DNA of 64,000 nt from Climacteris rufus (lineage: Eukaryota > Chordata > Aves > Passeriformes > Climacteridae): assembly GCA_013398175.1 (NCBI GenBank), contig VZRZ01000213.1, positions 599,271-663,270 of the forward strand, written 5' to 3'. The position numbers and the translations under genes were made by a program. Below are positions 1 through 13,800 of the stretch, in pieces (within the stretch, counting starts at the first letter, position 1; each line of letters opens with the position of its first letter). The notes under the pieces were generated by a model. The model was given only the letters and a program-made list of their open reading frames with translations, had not been told where the DNA came from and did not search any database.

Positions 1-3000
1 CAACTGGGGCACATCCATAGGGTAATACCGTGCTGTCTCACAGAGAGGCTGCTTCCCACACGCATCAGAAAATATCTAGTATAGCTGCGTGCACACAAGG
101 CATATGTTTCTGTATAAGGTATCTGTATAGTGTAGCTCCTCTTTCTGCTTTCACTGTGTTTTATCTTTAAATTGGGAGAGCTTTTTAGTAGCAAATCATC
201 AGAGAGGAACAGCTAGTTACCAAGGAGATTTTCTGATGAATCAGAGACTGACTGGTATAAGATCTAGACAGGCTGTAGCTTCTTAATTTGTGAGACCTTA
301 CATTTTAAACAGAGGAAAAAAGATCCTATCTCCACTAACTGTGGACCTCACCAGGAAAAGCTGCTTTTCTTTTTCCCTTAGAAGCAAACAGCGAGAGCAC
401 AGCATGGGAAATCAGTGAGCAGACGGAGACGAACAGGAGCATCTCTCCAGCACGTTCCTGACTCAGAAAAGCAAATAGCACCCAAGGACAAAGTGGTCCG
501 ATGGAGGTGACTGAGGGACAGGCTGGGAAGCCCCTGATTTTACAACAGCACGGGCAAAGGTACACAGGGATGAGTGAGTGCTGGAGAAAGAGCTGCATGC
601 CTGCTCCCGCACAGCCCTGACGTTTCGGGAGGCAGAGGTTGCACGGCCAGCGAGGTGCTGCCTGTTCGTGTGCTGGCCACGGGCTCAGCACAGTATTGGG
701 ACTGCCCCAGCCCTGAGCTTGCTTTTCTGCCTGACTCCTGCAGCTTTCTTCCAAGGAGCAGGTGAGAGGGATGAACTTTGCCAAATGACAGCGAAGACTC
801 CTACTCCACAGAGAGCGTCCTGCCCTCACAGAAATGGCCATCATGCCCCAGAGGAGTCACGGATGCGCAGGCAGAGCGGAGGTGAAGAAGAGTTTTTATA
901 AATGTGGGGATAACAAGGAGCTTCGTGAAATAAAGTTGGGAGAGAGAAAGCTCAGCTTTTTTTGGGCTGACTTTATTCAGAGGGTCTTCACACCCACTTC
1001 CTTCTGACAGCTTGTTTCTGTATAGTTGCTGAATTCTGGTGCTTTGCCTCTATTTAAAAACCAAAAGTAATTAAAGCTGCCTGGGAACTGCGAAAGCAGC
1101 AAGAAACATTTGGACACGTTGAGAGACAAGATATTTGGAAACCTTCTGCTTATAGATAGGCTATTTTCCCAAAGGTGGCAACTACAGAAGTATGTAGATG
1201 AGAGGGAAAATCTCCCTGTCACATCCCATTGAAATCTCCATTTTGGGCACTGCTGCTCCGCTGCTGCTCAGGTAAACCTGATCCTTACGGGGGGAAGCTG
1301 CAGGATGTGCTGAGGTGTTTGGGATGGGGATGGTGGGAGAGCTTAGACAGCACTGGGGAGTAAAGAGCAAAGCATGTTTCAGAGTAAATTCAGGTCCTGC
1401 TGCTAGGTGCACACTGGAAGAAGATTTCCTAGAGCAATTACATCTGACAGGAGGCTAACACAAGCCAGGCTTTAACCAAGGAGTTGAGTGAAGGACGTTT
1501 TATTGGTCAAACAGTTTCAAGTGCTGCTTTGAGTTATAAATTACACTTGGTCGTCTGAGGAATGAATTCACTGTTGATAACATTTGTGGGCTGGAGCTAG
1601 AGGCTTACAGTAATGTCTAAGTGATGAATATTGTGATGTTTCAACTTATTAGTGTACCCTGTGGACCTCATTTGGAAAGCAAAATACTCCAGAATGCTGC
1701 AATAGAGACTGAAAACAGCATATGGGGTAGGGAAGGGACACAAGAAACACCCCCTGACAGCAAGCTGCTCTCAGAACCACAAAAAAAACCTGTCAGGAAA
1801 TTCTAAGCTGTGGCTCACAGCCAGTGGGGAACTCACTGTCCATTCCCCTCCAACTTCACACACAGGAGCTCATACAACATTCACTGGCAGCACTTCCCAG
1901 CTGTGTCAGGCAAATTAAAGGTGGAGGAGCAGCAAATTAAAACAGGCTGCCAGCTTTAATGCACTTACTGGATTCTGGGGTCTTATTTGACTTCATATTT
2001 ATGATCTTTATTGACATCAGGGTGGAGCTGTAGTCATTTATATGTTTGCATTTAAAACAGAGAAGGACTGAGGAAGCAGCAACTGCACACAAACTTCCCA
2101 TAGGCAGAGCACAAACTTCCACACTCTCCACAGCTTCCAGACATTGTGCTATATCACAGCAGTGCCATTACTCCAGCCCTGGGCTGATTTGGAATAAATA
2201 TATTCCCCAGAATGCATTCAGAGTTGGTTTTTCCAAATGTGTACAAGCAGCAGCAGCTGCTAGAACAGGATCTGTATCATTCACAGTGATTTTAATCCAA
2301 GAAAAGCAAACAGGCAGGTTATGGATTTACAAGCAGAAAAACTGAGGCAGTGAACATTCAAATAATTTGAATAAAATCTTGCAGTTGAATAGAACAAGTG
2401 TCCAGATGGGAACTTTAGCCTTCATTTGCACTTTGTAATAACATAATCTGGAAAGCCTTGGAAATTGCTTGCTTGTGGTTCTTGCTGCACAGCACAGTTG
2501 GTCTGAGCACAGGGACCAGCAGTAGCAAAGCCCTTTGTGGTGTGGTCCCTGGGCTGGAGGAGCACCTGCATTCTGCCTTTTCTCTGAATTTTGACTGCAG
2601 TGAATGAGGAGGAGGTTGACAGGGGTCTGTACAGTGGCTTTGGAGTTAGGTTTGTCACCACAAGCATTTGCCTGTGTAAACACCTAAAATAAGGTCAAGG
2701 AAAGAGGTGGGGATTCATGAGGAATGTAAACTGCCAGGTGAGGAGTGTTCTTCACCACACCATGGTGCTTGACAGCACATCTGGTCCCTCTTACTAACCT
2801 GGTGTGGGAATGGGGGGAGATTTTGTTAGATAACACTAAAATGCAAAGAGACTGGTAGAGCTTGCTCCAGACCTCCACATATTCGTACATGGTGTTTCTG
2901 GGCAATCAGTTATTCTCAGCACACAGGGTGTCTGTGGCTCAGCACGGAGTCCAGGCACTGGGGAAACTTATGAAACAGCCATACAGATTAGCTCTCTGTC

Positions 3001-5435
3001 ATAATCTACTCAGTCCCACTGGAAGAAATCCTGTCTTTTCCTAGGAGAGCTTCATTACCCTGCCAGAAAGCCCCTTATTCTCTGTCAGTCCTTGACAGGG
3101 CAGGAGGATTTTGCCTCACAGGAATACCCTGCACTAGCTTCAGTCACTGGGTCCTCATCACTCAAAAAAGTGTGTGGATGCTACAGGGTGTTTTTCCTGT
3201 GTCCCCACATGGTGTCCCAGCACTGTCTGACCTCAGCTGTCACTCCAGGGACACCCCAGGAGCCCAAAGGCTGCAGTGGGCTGAGTCAGCCAGGTTTAGG
3301 AGCAGGGCTCAGGACCAACTGAGCACCTCTCATGGCCTGGAAGGCAAAACTCTGTCCTGGCACGGCAGGGAGGTGCAGGATCATTCCTGACAACCTTCTC
3401 TGAATGACCCAGATTGCATCGCTGGGCTCTGGAGGGAGCCTGCAGCCAGCGCTCTTCAGATGGGAGCATAGGATTTACAACATGGGGCCCGAGAGAGACG
3501 AGGAGCACAGCCATGGGAAAGGAAAGCAGAAGGCCTCAGCACCATTCCCACCTTCAAAGATGGTAAATGTTTCTTATTTCCCTTTCTACTTTTTTCTTTT
3601 AAAGCAGCTGGAGGGGTCCCACCTCTTCTCTGTGCTGCTTTGCATGACAAGTTCAGGCTGCTGGGAGATCCTGACACCAAGCACTGAACCTTCCAGCTCC
3701 AGTGCCTTTCAGGCTACTATCCAAAATGCCAGAGGTAGCCCAGCAGACTAGAACATTGCATGTGCCCAGAATGGCCCAACATCTCTCCACTTTATACTTA
3801 AGGATCATTTGGTAGATCAGTGCACCCATAGCCAGATCCTGGATGTTGTGCCAACAGAGGTCAGGGGTAGCAAAGAAGTTTCCTGGGTTTTGCATGCTTG
3901 TTCAGAGGCTGCAAACACAGAAGTACTGAAGTTTGCAATACCCTGCAGGTAAAGGGCAGGCAGAGGCAGCAAAACCCAATCAGTGAAGTGGTCTGCATGA
4001 ACTTCCTGAGATGATGCACTTGGGGGGACATGCCAGAACTCCCCACTCCTACAAAAGCCTCCCTTTGGAGCACTGCAGCTCTGCAGTGCCTTTTGGCTCA
4101 TGTAATCTAGTTTAAATGCAACAGACATCCTCCACTAAGCAGGTAAAAGCCACAAGCACCACTATTCCGGACACACAAGCCACTTACGGCAACACTGCCT
4201 CTGTTAATGGAAGAGAGGCATCACAGCAGTAGCTACACTATGGACCATTAATTTACTGCCAGGCAGATTGATCCTAGACTTTAACATGCATTTAACTAGA
4301 GGTCTAGAGCAGAGATATTGCAGTGCAACTGTAGAAATGCACTTTTACAGGAAGAGTTTTAGTGCCGGTTGAACTCGGTGGCAAAGCTCCCTCTGGCACC
4401 CATGAGGCCAGGAACTCCCTTCTATGGGCCCAGGCAAACACTGTCAGGTGGAATATTTGGGTGTTTAAAAAGGCATAAGGCAGTGCAATTTTATTGTTTC
4501 ACCAGAAATTAGGCAGAAAATTACTTAAATGTCATTTATGTAAAACCTCTCCAGTACAGAACTGAGGATCTGCACTACTGATGCAGCCCCACAGATGCTT
4601 GTTACCCTTGTGCTTCGGGCACACATTGATATTCTTTGCTGGGCTGCATCCAGATGAAGTTGGCTTCACTTAGCACAGCACAGGCGCATACTGGCCCCTT
4701 ATTGCCCAAATATCTCTCAGCTGCACTGTTGGGATGTGCAGGAGGGATAACAGGCCAAATTTCTATATAATGTGAGGCAGTTTAAATGCAATTTGCTCAG
4801 CAGAGCCTTGCCCATTTCTAAAACAGGTCAGTTGTACCCCTCAGTTGATAAACTGGTCTTACTAAATGGTATGTGTCCAGCAGCAGCTATGTTCTTCCTA
4901 ATATCAGTGGAGATTTTAAATTGCCTTTAATTGAAGCTTTGAAAGATCCCACTGTTTCTCAGTAATTAGCTTCTGTACTAGGTTTGGGTTGAAGAGTAGC
5001 CCTCCACCCTAGAGACGTGACAAACCTGAAAAACTCCATTTTTTATTCTGCTGTAATTCTTAACTCTATTGTTGATATGTAAAGGCTGGTGGGGAGATGA
5101 AATACAACATGAGGGAAGAACAAGTGAAAAACCTCAGTAATACTTTAAGCCCATCCATGTCCCACCCACATGATTACAGTTGGGTTTATTCTGTTTAAAA
5201 CTGAAGTCTGATCCCAGCTAATGACACAGTTAATTATCTCTGAGTGGAGCTGTGTGGCTTTGAGGAGCACTGGACATTTCAGAGGCAAGGGAGCATGTTG
5301 GAAAACACTCCAGCACTGCCAAATCACCTGAGGTCTCAGCACTGCAGGCTCTCAGCTACCAGCAGGTCAGCAGTAGGAGGCAAAGGTTGCTCCTGGGTTT
5401 TTCTGTCAGCACAAGGCCTTGTTGTAGAAGGAAAA

Positions 5436-5670
5436 CTGCTTCTCCCCCTCACCCCATCTCCAGCCCTCTCACTTCCCACTCAGCACATTCCTATCTTTCC
5501 GTGTCCCTCAGCTCTGCCATCCTTATTAGCTTTCCCACCCATCTTATTCTACCTCCCCAGCTGTCCTCAAGCTAAGGCACTACATCTGACACTGCAGATT
5601 GCCTTATTCCCACTGTCTCTTTACACTCCTCTGCCCTCCATTCCACGGCCTCCTGCCCTTCTCATTGCCC
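5436..5670. repeat. Pyrimidine-rich low-complexity stretch
   Basis: The + strand is dominated by C and T for roughly 230 bases, with many CCCTC, CTCCC and TTCCC runs and few purine blocks. This strand asymmetry creates a long stop-poor reading frame (5244-5735) rich in Pro, Leu and Ser, which is a composition effect rather than a gene. Such tracts are common in vertebrate non-coding DNA. Confidence 0.5.
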
Positions 5671-8600
5671 CCACACCAACTCCAGAGCTGTCACAACATG
5701 CCCATCTGAAGGATGGTGTGCTTCTAGCAACTTGAAAAAAAACTCTCCAGCCAAATTATTAAAACTGTTTAATATCACTTCTGACTGGTACAGGCATTGA
5801 ACTACTTAAAATAATTGCATTTCTCACTAGTTACAGATAAAACAGACCCTTTTTAATCATTTTTTAATCATTAAGATATGGCCTGATGTACATTATGAGA
5901 TTATTAACAGCCCCATAAGTGAAATAACAGACACGAGACCAAAAGCTAAGTCATAAGTGTTCTCAGATGCCTGTAGATTAATCATTTTATATCTCCATAG
6001 GAGCATTCACCAAGGCTTTCCATCATCATACAGTCTTAAAGCCACAGGACAGCTCTGCCTTTCCTACAGGAGGCAGAAGCAGGGAGGGAAGGTGCTTGCC
6101 TGTAAATAAAAGTTAATGAAAAAGCTGGAACAGGACACAGTAATTTTGATCCTTTATTTTCTTTTTCATTCACTAGAAAAGCAGTGCCTTGGTGTATCAA
6201 TCCTTTATAGCGAGTATAAAATTCATACTGCTCTAAAAGTGTTTTTTTTTTTCTTCACTGCTTTCTTGAAAGTACTCATCCACTCCTGATCTCATGGGCT
6301 CAAACTGTACTGTTGGTATTTTTGAAATCGATTGCAGACTCCTGATCCATTAAAATAAGCAACACCACCAGCAAAACAAGAGCACAGGTGCTGCTCAAAG
6401 TGCAGTCACTGCTGAGAATCTGAGCTTGTGGTTACACAGCCAGAGACAGACACTCACTGCCTCCTCCATGCAGCACAGAGGCCAATTTCCCTCCATTTGG
6501 GGATTAAAGAGATGCCCACATAGCAGGTGTCTGAGCTGCCTGTATCCCTATCGAGTGCTGTAAGTGCTCAAGAAGCAGCACAGCTTTGCCTTAATTGCAT
6601 AAGCACACAGCTTGTTCAAACTCCACTCGGGCCCACACTCAAGGATTTAAAGTGGTCTTTAGAGCCTCACCTCAGATGCATTAGTCTCCTTTGCATACGC
6701 ATAAGGTGCTTGAAAGCTCCCATCCTCTCTCCTGCAGTACAGAGCACTATGCTTCATTTTATGCTGGTGAATCAAAAAGACCAGCAAATTACTAATGTCA
6801 GAGTGGTCAGGGAAGGCAAGACAGAGTGAGCAGAAAGGCTCTACCAGAATTCACTGTAAAGTATCAAATGAGTTCAGTTCATCTCTTTTTTATCTTTACA
6901 ACCATACAAAAGCAGCAAATTTCATCAGGGCACCAGTAAGCCCCAGCTGTTTTGGAGCACTGCTCCCAGCCCAGTATCTGCAGGAGGGACCATCGTGTCT
7001 CACACACAAACACCCATTCCAGACTGGCCATTTTTGTTTGCACCTGATGCAACTGCTCAGCCACACTCATAAGTCAGTCAAAGCATCTGCAGCTTCCACA
7101 GGCAAACTCATCATGCAAGACAAATGGCTCACTTATTTTCACCATGGTTAATGGCCATGAACTTGGAGGCTGAAATTTCAGTTCATGTCAAGGAATACAA
7201 TCATCATCAATAAATTCTGTCCTCAAAAACCCAGAGAAGACCTGAGCTGTGCAATGGACCAAGGATGGAGAGAAGACTCATTTATGCCTCAGTTGTTTGT
7301 GATCAGTCCAACACTACCAAAATTGGCTTCTTCAGAATTATATTTAATGAGTTATTACTATAGTCTAGCCCAGAACAGCATGAGTGGCGTGTCATTAGAT
7401 CTGCTGTCTGACACCACAGACAGCTGCTCCCACCCAAAATTGTCCATTAGAGCACATGCACTTGTTCAGTGAGAGACAGTGGCTTCGGTATTTGAGCATC
7501 AAGCCAAAACCAACCAGGTACTCAGGCTGGGCAGTTAGAACCATTAAAGACCCTCTAGACAGTCCTGCATATGCTGTGAGGAAAGATTGTTTACTTAGGG
7601 AAGGCAGTCAGGATGGAGAAGGGAAAGCAAGTCCCTCATTCCTGATCAAAAGCATTACAGGCTGAAGCTCCCTGTTGTGGGACCATGGCCAAGCTATTGC
7701 TTCTTCAAGGACCTGGCCAAACTCCAGCCCTTAAAAAGCACTATCAACAGCATATTGTTAGGTGTCCTGAGGAAGAAGAGATTACAGAAACATGGACCAT
7801 CCTTCATTATTGCTGTCAATTTGATAGGACAAGTGTCAGCATAACACAGCCAAGGCCTCGTGCTTCTGGTGCCAGCAGGAGCTCACAGCCCTGGAAAAGC
7901 AGGTCAAGCACCCTCATGCTTGGCACCAGCTGGGGACAGGGCCACCACCAAGAGCTGCCAGACAAGCTCTGCCAGAGCTCAAATCTCTGTCATTTTCCAT
8001 CTTCTCCAAAACTGCCTTTTCTTCCTCCTCGTTTAACTGACACCTATGACTGTGCTTTTCCCAGTGAGGTGACTCAGTGCCCACACATGTCTTCTCCTGG
8101 CTGCACCCTCATGTTTTTCCCCCAAGCTGCTTCCCCATCAAGGGTGTCCAGAGGAGCACTCAGGCTCAGTCTCATGCTACAAACCATCTGGTACAGGCAG
8201 CATCAATCAGCTTCCCTCAGGCAAGGTCCAATTATTAACAGTGGAATTTTCCAAATATTGACTCATTTTAGCTTAAATAATCTGATTCTGTTATTATTAC
8301 CCACAAAGTTGGCTGCGCTTCACTTCCTACAACACTTCAAAAGTGACTTAGCTGCATCAAAGATACCTCACATGTAACAGCAGCAGAACCAGGTCAAGTT
8401 TTGTACAGTCCATCAGCCAAACTAAAACTCCAAGACCCCCGTCTGCTCCTGTCAGGCAGTGATAGGCATAAATCAATATACTAGTTTCTGCACCGTTCTC
8501 CTACGACTGCCTGCCTACAACAGGGAGGAAAGCACACACATTCAGCCTTATTGAACTTTAATGTTGATTACAGGGAACACAATGTGGCATCTTGATGCAG

Positions 8601-10417
8601 AACAATACACACATTTCTCCCCAGAATGCTACAATACAAGGAGTAAAGATATCTTGAGAAAGAATGAACATATAAGTAGGAAATACATCAGACTACTGGA
8701 CACAATATCTTGGATCACAAAGAGCACTCTTCCACTTGCTTGCAAGCATTCTTCCTCATTTCAAACAGCTCCCAATTCTTTCATCCAACACCTCTACCAA
8801 AAAAAAAAACAAAACACAACACACACAAAACCCCCTGTTTTCTTCAAAACATCTCACCAAGAAGCACCATAAAACCCCCTCCAAAACTCCCTCATTCCTG
8901 GGTGAACTATTTATCTGCTCTTCATCAGCCTTGAACATGGGCACCTGGAACTCAGAAACACCCAGCTCATGCTGGACTGATTGCTCTGAATTGCCATGGT
9001 CTCATTAACTTCAACAGATCCTTAATGATAATCAGTGTCAGCTGAGGACCCAAGAGCTGCTTCTGCTTTTTGTTTATGAGCCCAGGCAGTGTTTGGAGAG
9101 AGTAGATTAAAAAAAATTAATGTCATTGTTCTTACTAAGTCTGAATTCGGGAGGGCAGTAGATAAAGTTAACTGGCTTGCTGCGTGATACATTGATTCTC
9201 CCTCTGAAATTCAGGTATGAAATTTAGCTTGCTTAGAACAACTTCAAGGAACAGCAAGCAGGAGGTAGAAGATGTTTTGGATGTTTTCCTGTGGCTCATG
9301 TTGCTAAGGAAACGGCCTCGGTGGTGGTTCTGTGCCCACCACAGCTGGGTCACTTGGGCTTTGCTTCTCTGAGTAAGGGGTGAGTCATGGCTGGAGAGTA
9401 AATGTACAAACTTGCTAAGGAATGCCTTTATCATGTACTTCCACTCACATGTGAAAATATAGATTAGTAGTAGTAGTTCATAATAGAAAACACTAGTAAA
9501 TCTATATTAATATTTTCATTAGTAGTCACATATTCTCTATTACCAGTTGTATCTAACCCTTCAAATACACACAAGAAAAATAAAACCACTGAAGAAATGA
9601 GCATTGAGTGACTTGTTTAACTCTGCATGCCTTTCCATAGTGTAGATTTCCTCTGCACTTCCAGACTTTTCGATTTTTCATCTGACATTAGCAGAAGAAA
9701 CTTTCTAAGGGTTAAGAGCGAGAGCAATGGGGGTGATTTCTCATGTCTGCTACCACACAGCACTGACAAAGCTGGATATGCCACATTCCTCTTTTCTCTC
9801 CTTCTCCCCTAGTCAGGGGCTTGTTTCCTTGTCAAAGGCTGCAGGAGCTGGACTGCCTCTTTCTCTGCTTTGCTGTCAGACACTTCTGTAAATGTTAGAA
9901 AAAGAAAAGGTACCATTGGCAGTCACCCAGGTAGAGGCAGCTGCCAGTTTGGAGCCCTCATCCAGGGATTCATGACTTTCAGGGTTGGGACCTCTGGCTC
10001 CAGCCTCTTATTGAGGCATTTAGAGGACTCTCACAAGAAAGCCAGGCAGGTTTTATTTTGTGAGTGTAAATCACCATGAAAGAATGGTGAGGGCTGAGTT
10101 CCTGCTGTGGAGCCTGAAGGCAGTCGGGGTTTAGGGGTTTAGGCTGCCTGGTCCCACCTTGTATGACTCCTGGTCTCTCTGCTTTGATAAGGAATGCAGG
10201 CTGATTGTTGCATTATGACTTTCCTCAAGCATATGGCTGCTTTCTTTTAAAGCCTTCTTACTACAGAAGTTTACAAGTGCCAAGATAAGCATTTAATCCT
10301 GGAGGACCTCTGGTCAGACAATCTGCAGGAGCACCGCTGCTCAGGCCAGACTACCCACCCCAGCAGGCCAGATCGGACAGCTCCCTTTGAGGGAATCTAA
10401 GCAGTGGATCTGGGGAC

Positions 10418-10467
10418 AAAAATTTAACCCAAGACCCTCAAGTGAACTTTTGACTTGATACCCACTG
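10418..10467 (+). repeat. Dispersed direct repeat, copy 1 of 2 (50 bp)
   Basis: This 50-bp stretch recurs at 11829-11878 in the same orientation with 42 of 50 positions identical by direct comparison. The best-matching core is CCCTCAAGTGAAC followed by TTTGACTT. Homology is not obvious on either side of the 50 bp. I do not recognise the family. It may be a fragment of an old interspersed repeat or what is left of the two ends of a decayed element. Confidence 0.6.
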
Positions 10468-10803
10468 CTCTAGGACTTGCTCAGGCCCTTTGATATATGT
10501 CTGACAGTCTCCTCCAGGCAGGCAGCAAGTCCTCATCATGCATTTTAAAAGAGACTTGTCAGGACTTGCATTACAGTTGGGATTTTAGCACCCTCTGAGC
10601 CCCCAAGCTGGACAGTCCTGCAGTGCTCTTTTCCCACCTCTGCTCACCTCCCTTCTTTGCAGCAGACAGGGAGGATGTTGGAATGTTATTTAATTGTGGT
10701 TCTCAACAAATGCAGTGGGTGTCTTTAGCTCCACATCCCTACAGAGGCTCTGCCAAGAATGTGTTGAGTTTATCAACAAAATCTTTTCATATTTCAGAGG
10801 GCC

Positions 10804-10892
10804 ATAGAATCATTTAGGTTGAAAAAGACCTCTAACATCATCAAGTCCAACCATTAATCCATCATTGCCAAGTCCACCAATAAAGGTCCCTG
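10804..10892 (-). mobile_element. CR1 LINE 3' end fragment
   Basis: Read on the + strand the segment starts with the reverse complement of a CR1 tail (ATAGAATCATTTAGGTTGAA), then AAGACC and ATCATCAAGTCCAACCATTA. This is the typical 3' terminus of avian CR1 non-LTR retrotransposons, so the element's sense strand is the minus strand. Only about 90 bp remain, a severe 5' truncation typical of CR1 insertions. It aligns by eye to the same part of the longer copy that starts near 15218. It has no coding capacity. Confidence 0.85.
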
Positions 10893-13800
10893 AAATATTT
10901 ACCGTGTTCCCTACAGTCTTTTATGAAAATATGCTTTGGTAAACACTTGCCATACCTCATTTACCTTCAATTTTATAGACCTTTCCAAGGACATTGTCCA
11001 TATGCTATGTTAGGTGCTTCCATTTGTTTGCATAAACTTCTATTTCCCCAAACATCAAACTAAACCTCTATGTGAAAGTCTCTCAAAAGTAGAAGAATGA
11101 GCTTTAACACTGCTTCTCGTTAGTTTAATGGGAGGTTTGCTTGTTTTTACAGTAAAATCGTTGTTGCAATTTATCAGCCAAGAAAAGATAAAAACTTTCT
11201 TATGTCTTGGATAGCAGAGTGCTCTGTAAACCTTTGCTAGGTGAGTTGTAACACCCCCTCTTAAGCTTGGGGTATTTGGCCTCAGGATTCCAAATTATCA
11301 TCCAAAGCTTGGAAGGTAAGATGGGTTAATACCCAAATCTACCTCCTCTCCTGAGGCAGCAATAGCCCAATGTTACCTTTAAGTGAGACCTGATTCCATC
11401 TGGTGAACCTTGGCTCAGATGACCAATAAATTTATCTGTTGCTGCCAGCTGTGAAACAGCAGGGAGCTTGAGATGAGCATCCACAGCATTTAGCCCCACA
11501 GGCCACAGTGTCTTTCTTTGTTTCTGGATCTAGATGAAAATTCATCAGCCTTTTGGGAAGGAAAAGGGTGCAAGGGTTAATAGTACAACAGTGCCACAAG
11601 CTGCTAGGTGACCATTCTGCCTGACACGATAGGACTCTTGTGGGAGCACTGCTTTTGTGGGATTTTCATTATTTTCTTCAGCCTATCTGCAAGAGAAGGG
11701 CCAATCTTATGTGATATCGGCCACACAGTCTCAGATGAGAACACGTAGAAATGGTTTATGCTACACCCGTGCAACAACAGAGTAGCTTTGGGTGTGAAGA
11801 TTCAATGACAATTCTTCAAAACCCCTCCCAAAATTTAATTCAAAACCCTCAAGTGAACATTTGACTTTGTATCCACTGGTTACATTTATAATTATTTGTT
11901 AAATACAATGACTGATTTTTGAACCAAGACTTACTGAAGATTTAACAGCTTGGCATTTGAGCATCAGTGACTTTGTCTCTCCCCCTATCTCCATCCACTC
12001 CCTTAAGCAGACGTTACCTCCCAACACAGAGCTCCAGGGCCAGCACTGTGTTGTGAAGAGCCAACAGGCAGCATATGGTGACATTGGAAAAAGGCAGTAA
12101 AACATTCACGTGTTGTTTGGCCACTGACTGCAGTTGTATGAGGCTCAGAGGGGATATCTGTCAGAGCTAGCCCCTCTGCCCATCACATTATCAACACCTG
12201 CATCATGCAGCAGGTTACCTGGTGGGCAGCCAGAAAACTGAACCCAAAACCAGCCTAAACTCATTTACAAACTTCATGCCTCTATTCTCCATAATGTGAC
12301 TCACTTTAAAGATAGTTCCACTTGTTTCCAGATTGCCTTAAAAAAAAACCTCCACCTAAGTTTGACCTGAAATGCTTCTGCTCCAGTAAGGGCTGAGAGA
12401 AGATTGTTCTTTAGGACTCCAGCACTTGTTAATTCTCTTAAAGAGATTACTCAAATCTCCTAAACAAATATCAGAATAGATTCTGGATTAAGCATGGGTG
12501 CTAAAATGACCTTGCTGATAAAATCAGTGTCATCAAAGCTCATGAATTGAAGAGGGAAGCCTTGGATGTAATTTTGACTTGGTAGCTACTATCATGGTAA
12601 GTTATCAGACTGCTCTCTCTCCCCCTATCTCTAATACTCTTGCAATGTTCCTTGAGAATCAGTACAAGAAGTGTCAGATCTTTGCAGGAAAAACAGTCAC
12701 TGGGGCTATGCACAATGCACTCTTTTTGTTTGCTAATGCTTATTGCTTTTTCCATTTTGCTTATTCAAGTTGTCTGGCTCATTTTGGTGTCAGCACAAGG
12801 CTGGTTTGCACAGCATCCCAACTCCTGTGCTAATCAAAGTGCCATTGATCAGAAGTGGATTTATCTTGCTGCTCTGGCACAGGTGCTCTGGCATGTTGGT
12901 GTACCCTGGGGTCCAGCATGGACTATGTCCTTTGCCTGTCACCTCTGAGTGATTTCCCCCTTTGCGGATAATGCCCAGAGTTATTTATGTCCTGCGTCTG
13001 TCTGTGCAGTTTCCTTTGTGTCTCACTGGGGTTTCAGAAATAATTAACCCTGCAAAGTCAGATGTGGATTTTGGCTGTGTAACGGACATTTTCTTAAGAA
13101 CCAGGAGTGGGGTGGTGAGGTTTGCATTAAGTATTTTTGTCATTGTGTTGTGGCCAGGAACAAATCTCAGAAGTTTTCCCAGAAATCTGTGATAAGCATT
13201 TCAAAAAAGAGAGGTCATTGCAACACTTTCAACCTGTATCTCTTCTGTTGTTGTTGTTCTGTCACCCTTCTTCTATAACCCCATCAGATTTCTGTGCAAA
13301 ATCTCTAGCATCTCTAACAGGAACAATTTTAAATTCAATAAGAATTCACAGGCTATTAAAAAAAACAAAGGAATTCCTTGGAGGGCAAAGTCCATTATGA
13401 CTGAAGTGCTTACATTTACTTCCAAGTCTCTTTACCCAATTTTCAGTTTAATTTAGTCATATGCTAATCCTAATTTTCCGGTACTGTGCTTACAATATCT
13501 AACCAAGTACCACTCATGTGGAAACACATTAAAATTCTGCAACAAGCTGGAACTTATGGCCTCTGAACTCTTGTCACTTTGCTTTTCAACTGTCAACATA
13601 TAATGGTGGGTCTGCCTTCCTCTCCTCAAAAACATTAGTCCCTGTTCCCCTCCTGAGCACTGTGCTCCATTTCACTCCATTATGGCAAAAGTACCCCATT
13701 CCCACCAGACTTCAAGTACACCTGGTGCAGGAGTACAGCCTTTTCCAAAAGATTTCTTCATATGCTATTATTTGGGTTTCCTTTGTTCTTAAATAATTTA

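Larger units (their letters stand above)
1..10803. other. Non-coding DNA upstream of KCNMB2, no gene seen
   Basis: I find no exon with recognisable protein similarity here on either strand. The open frames present, including a 230-codon one at 7685-8377, lack domains, have low-complexity or random-looking composition, and show no paired splice sites. The stretch is moderately AT-rich with A-rich patches (for example around 8800-8830) and a pyrimidine-rich patch at 5436-5670. It could be intergenic DNA or part of a long intron separating non-coding 5' exons of KCNMB2 from its first coding exon; the sequence alone does not decide. Confidence 0.7.

Noticed and set aside
5244..5735. 163-codon open frame rich in Pro, Leu and Ser
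   Set aside because: It arises from a pyrimidine-rich low-complexity stretch that lacks stop codons for compositional reasons.
7685..8377. Longest open frame of the window, 230 codons on the + strand
   Set aside because: It has no recognisable domain, random-looking composition, no splice context and no codon-bias signal visible by eye. One such frame by chance in 64 kb of moderate GC is plausible. A protein search with no hits outside close relatives would confirm the rejection.
9440..9532. Imperfect AT-rich inverted repeat (AATATAGATT and AAATCTATATT arms) suggestive of a MITE
   Set aside because: The arms match over only about 10 bases with insertions, and no target-site duplication is visible, so it is not supportable as an element.
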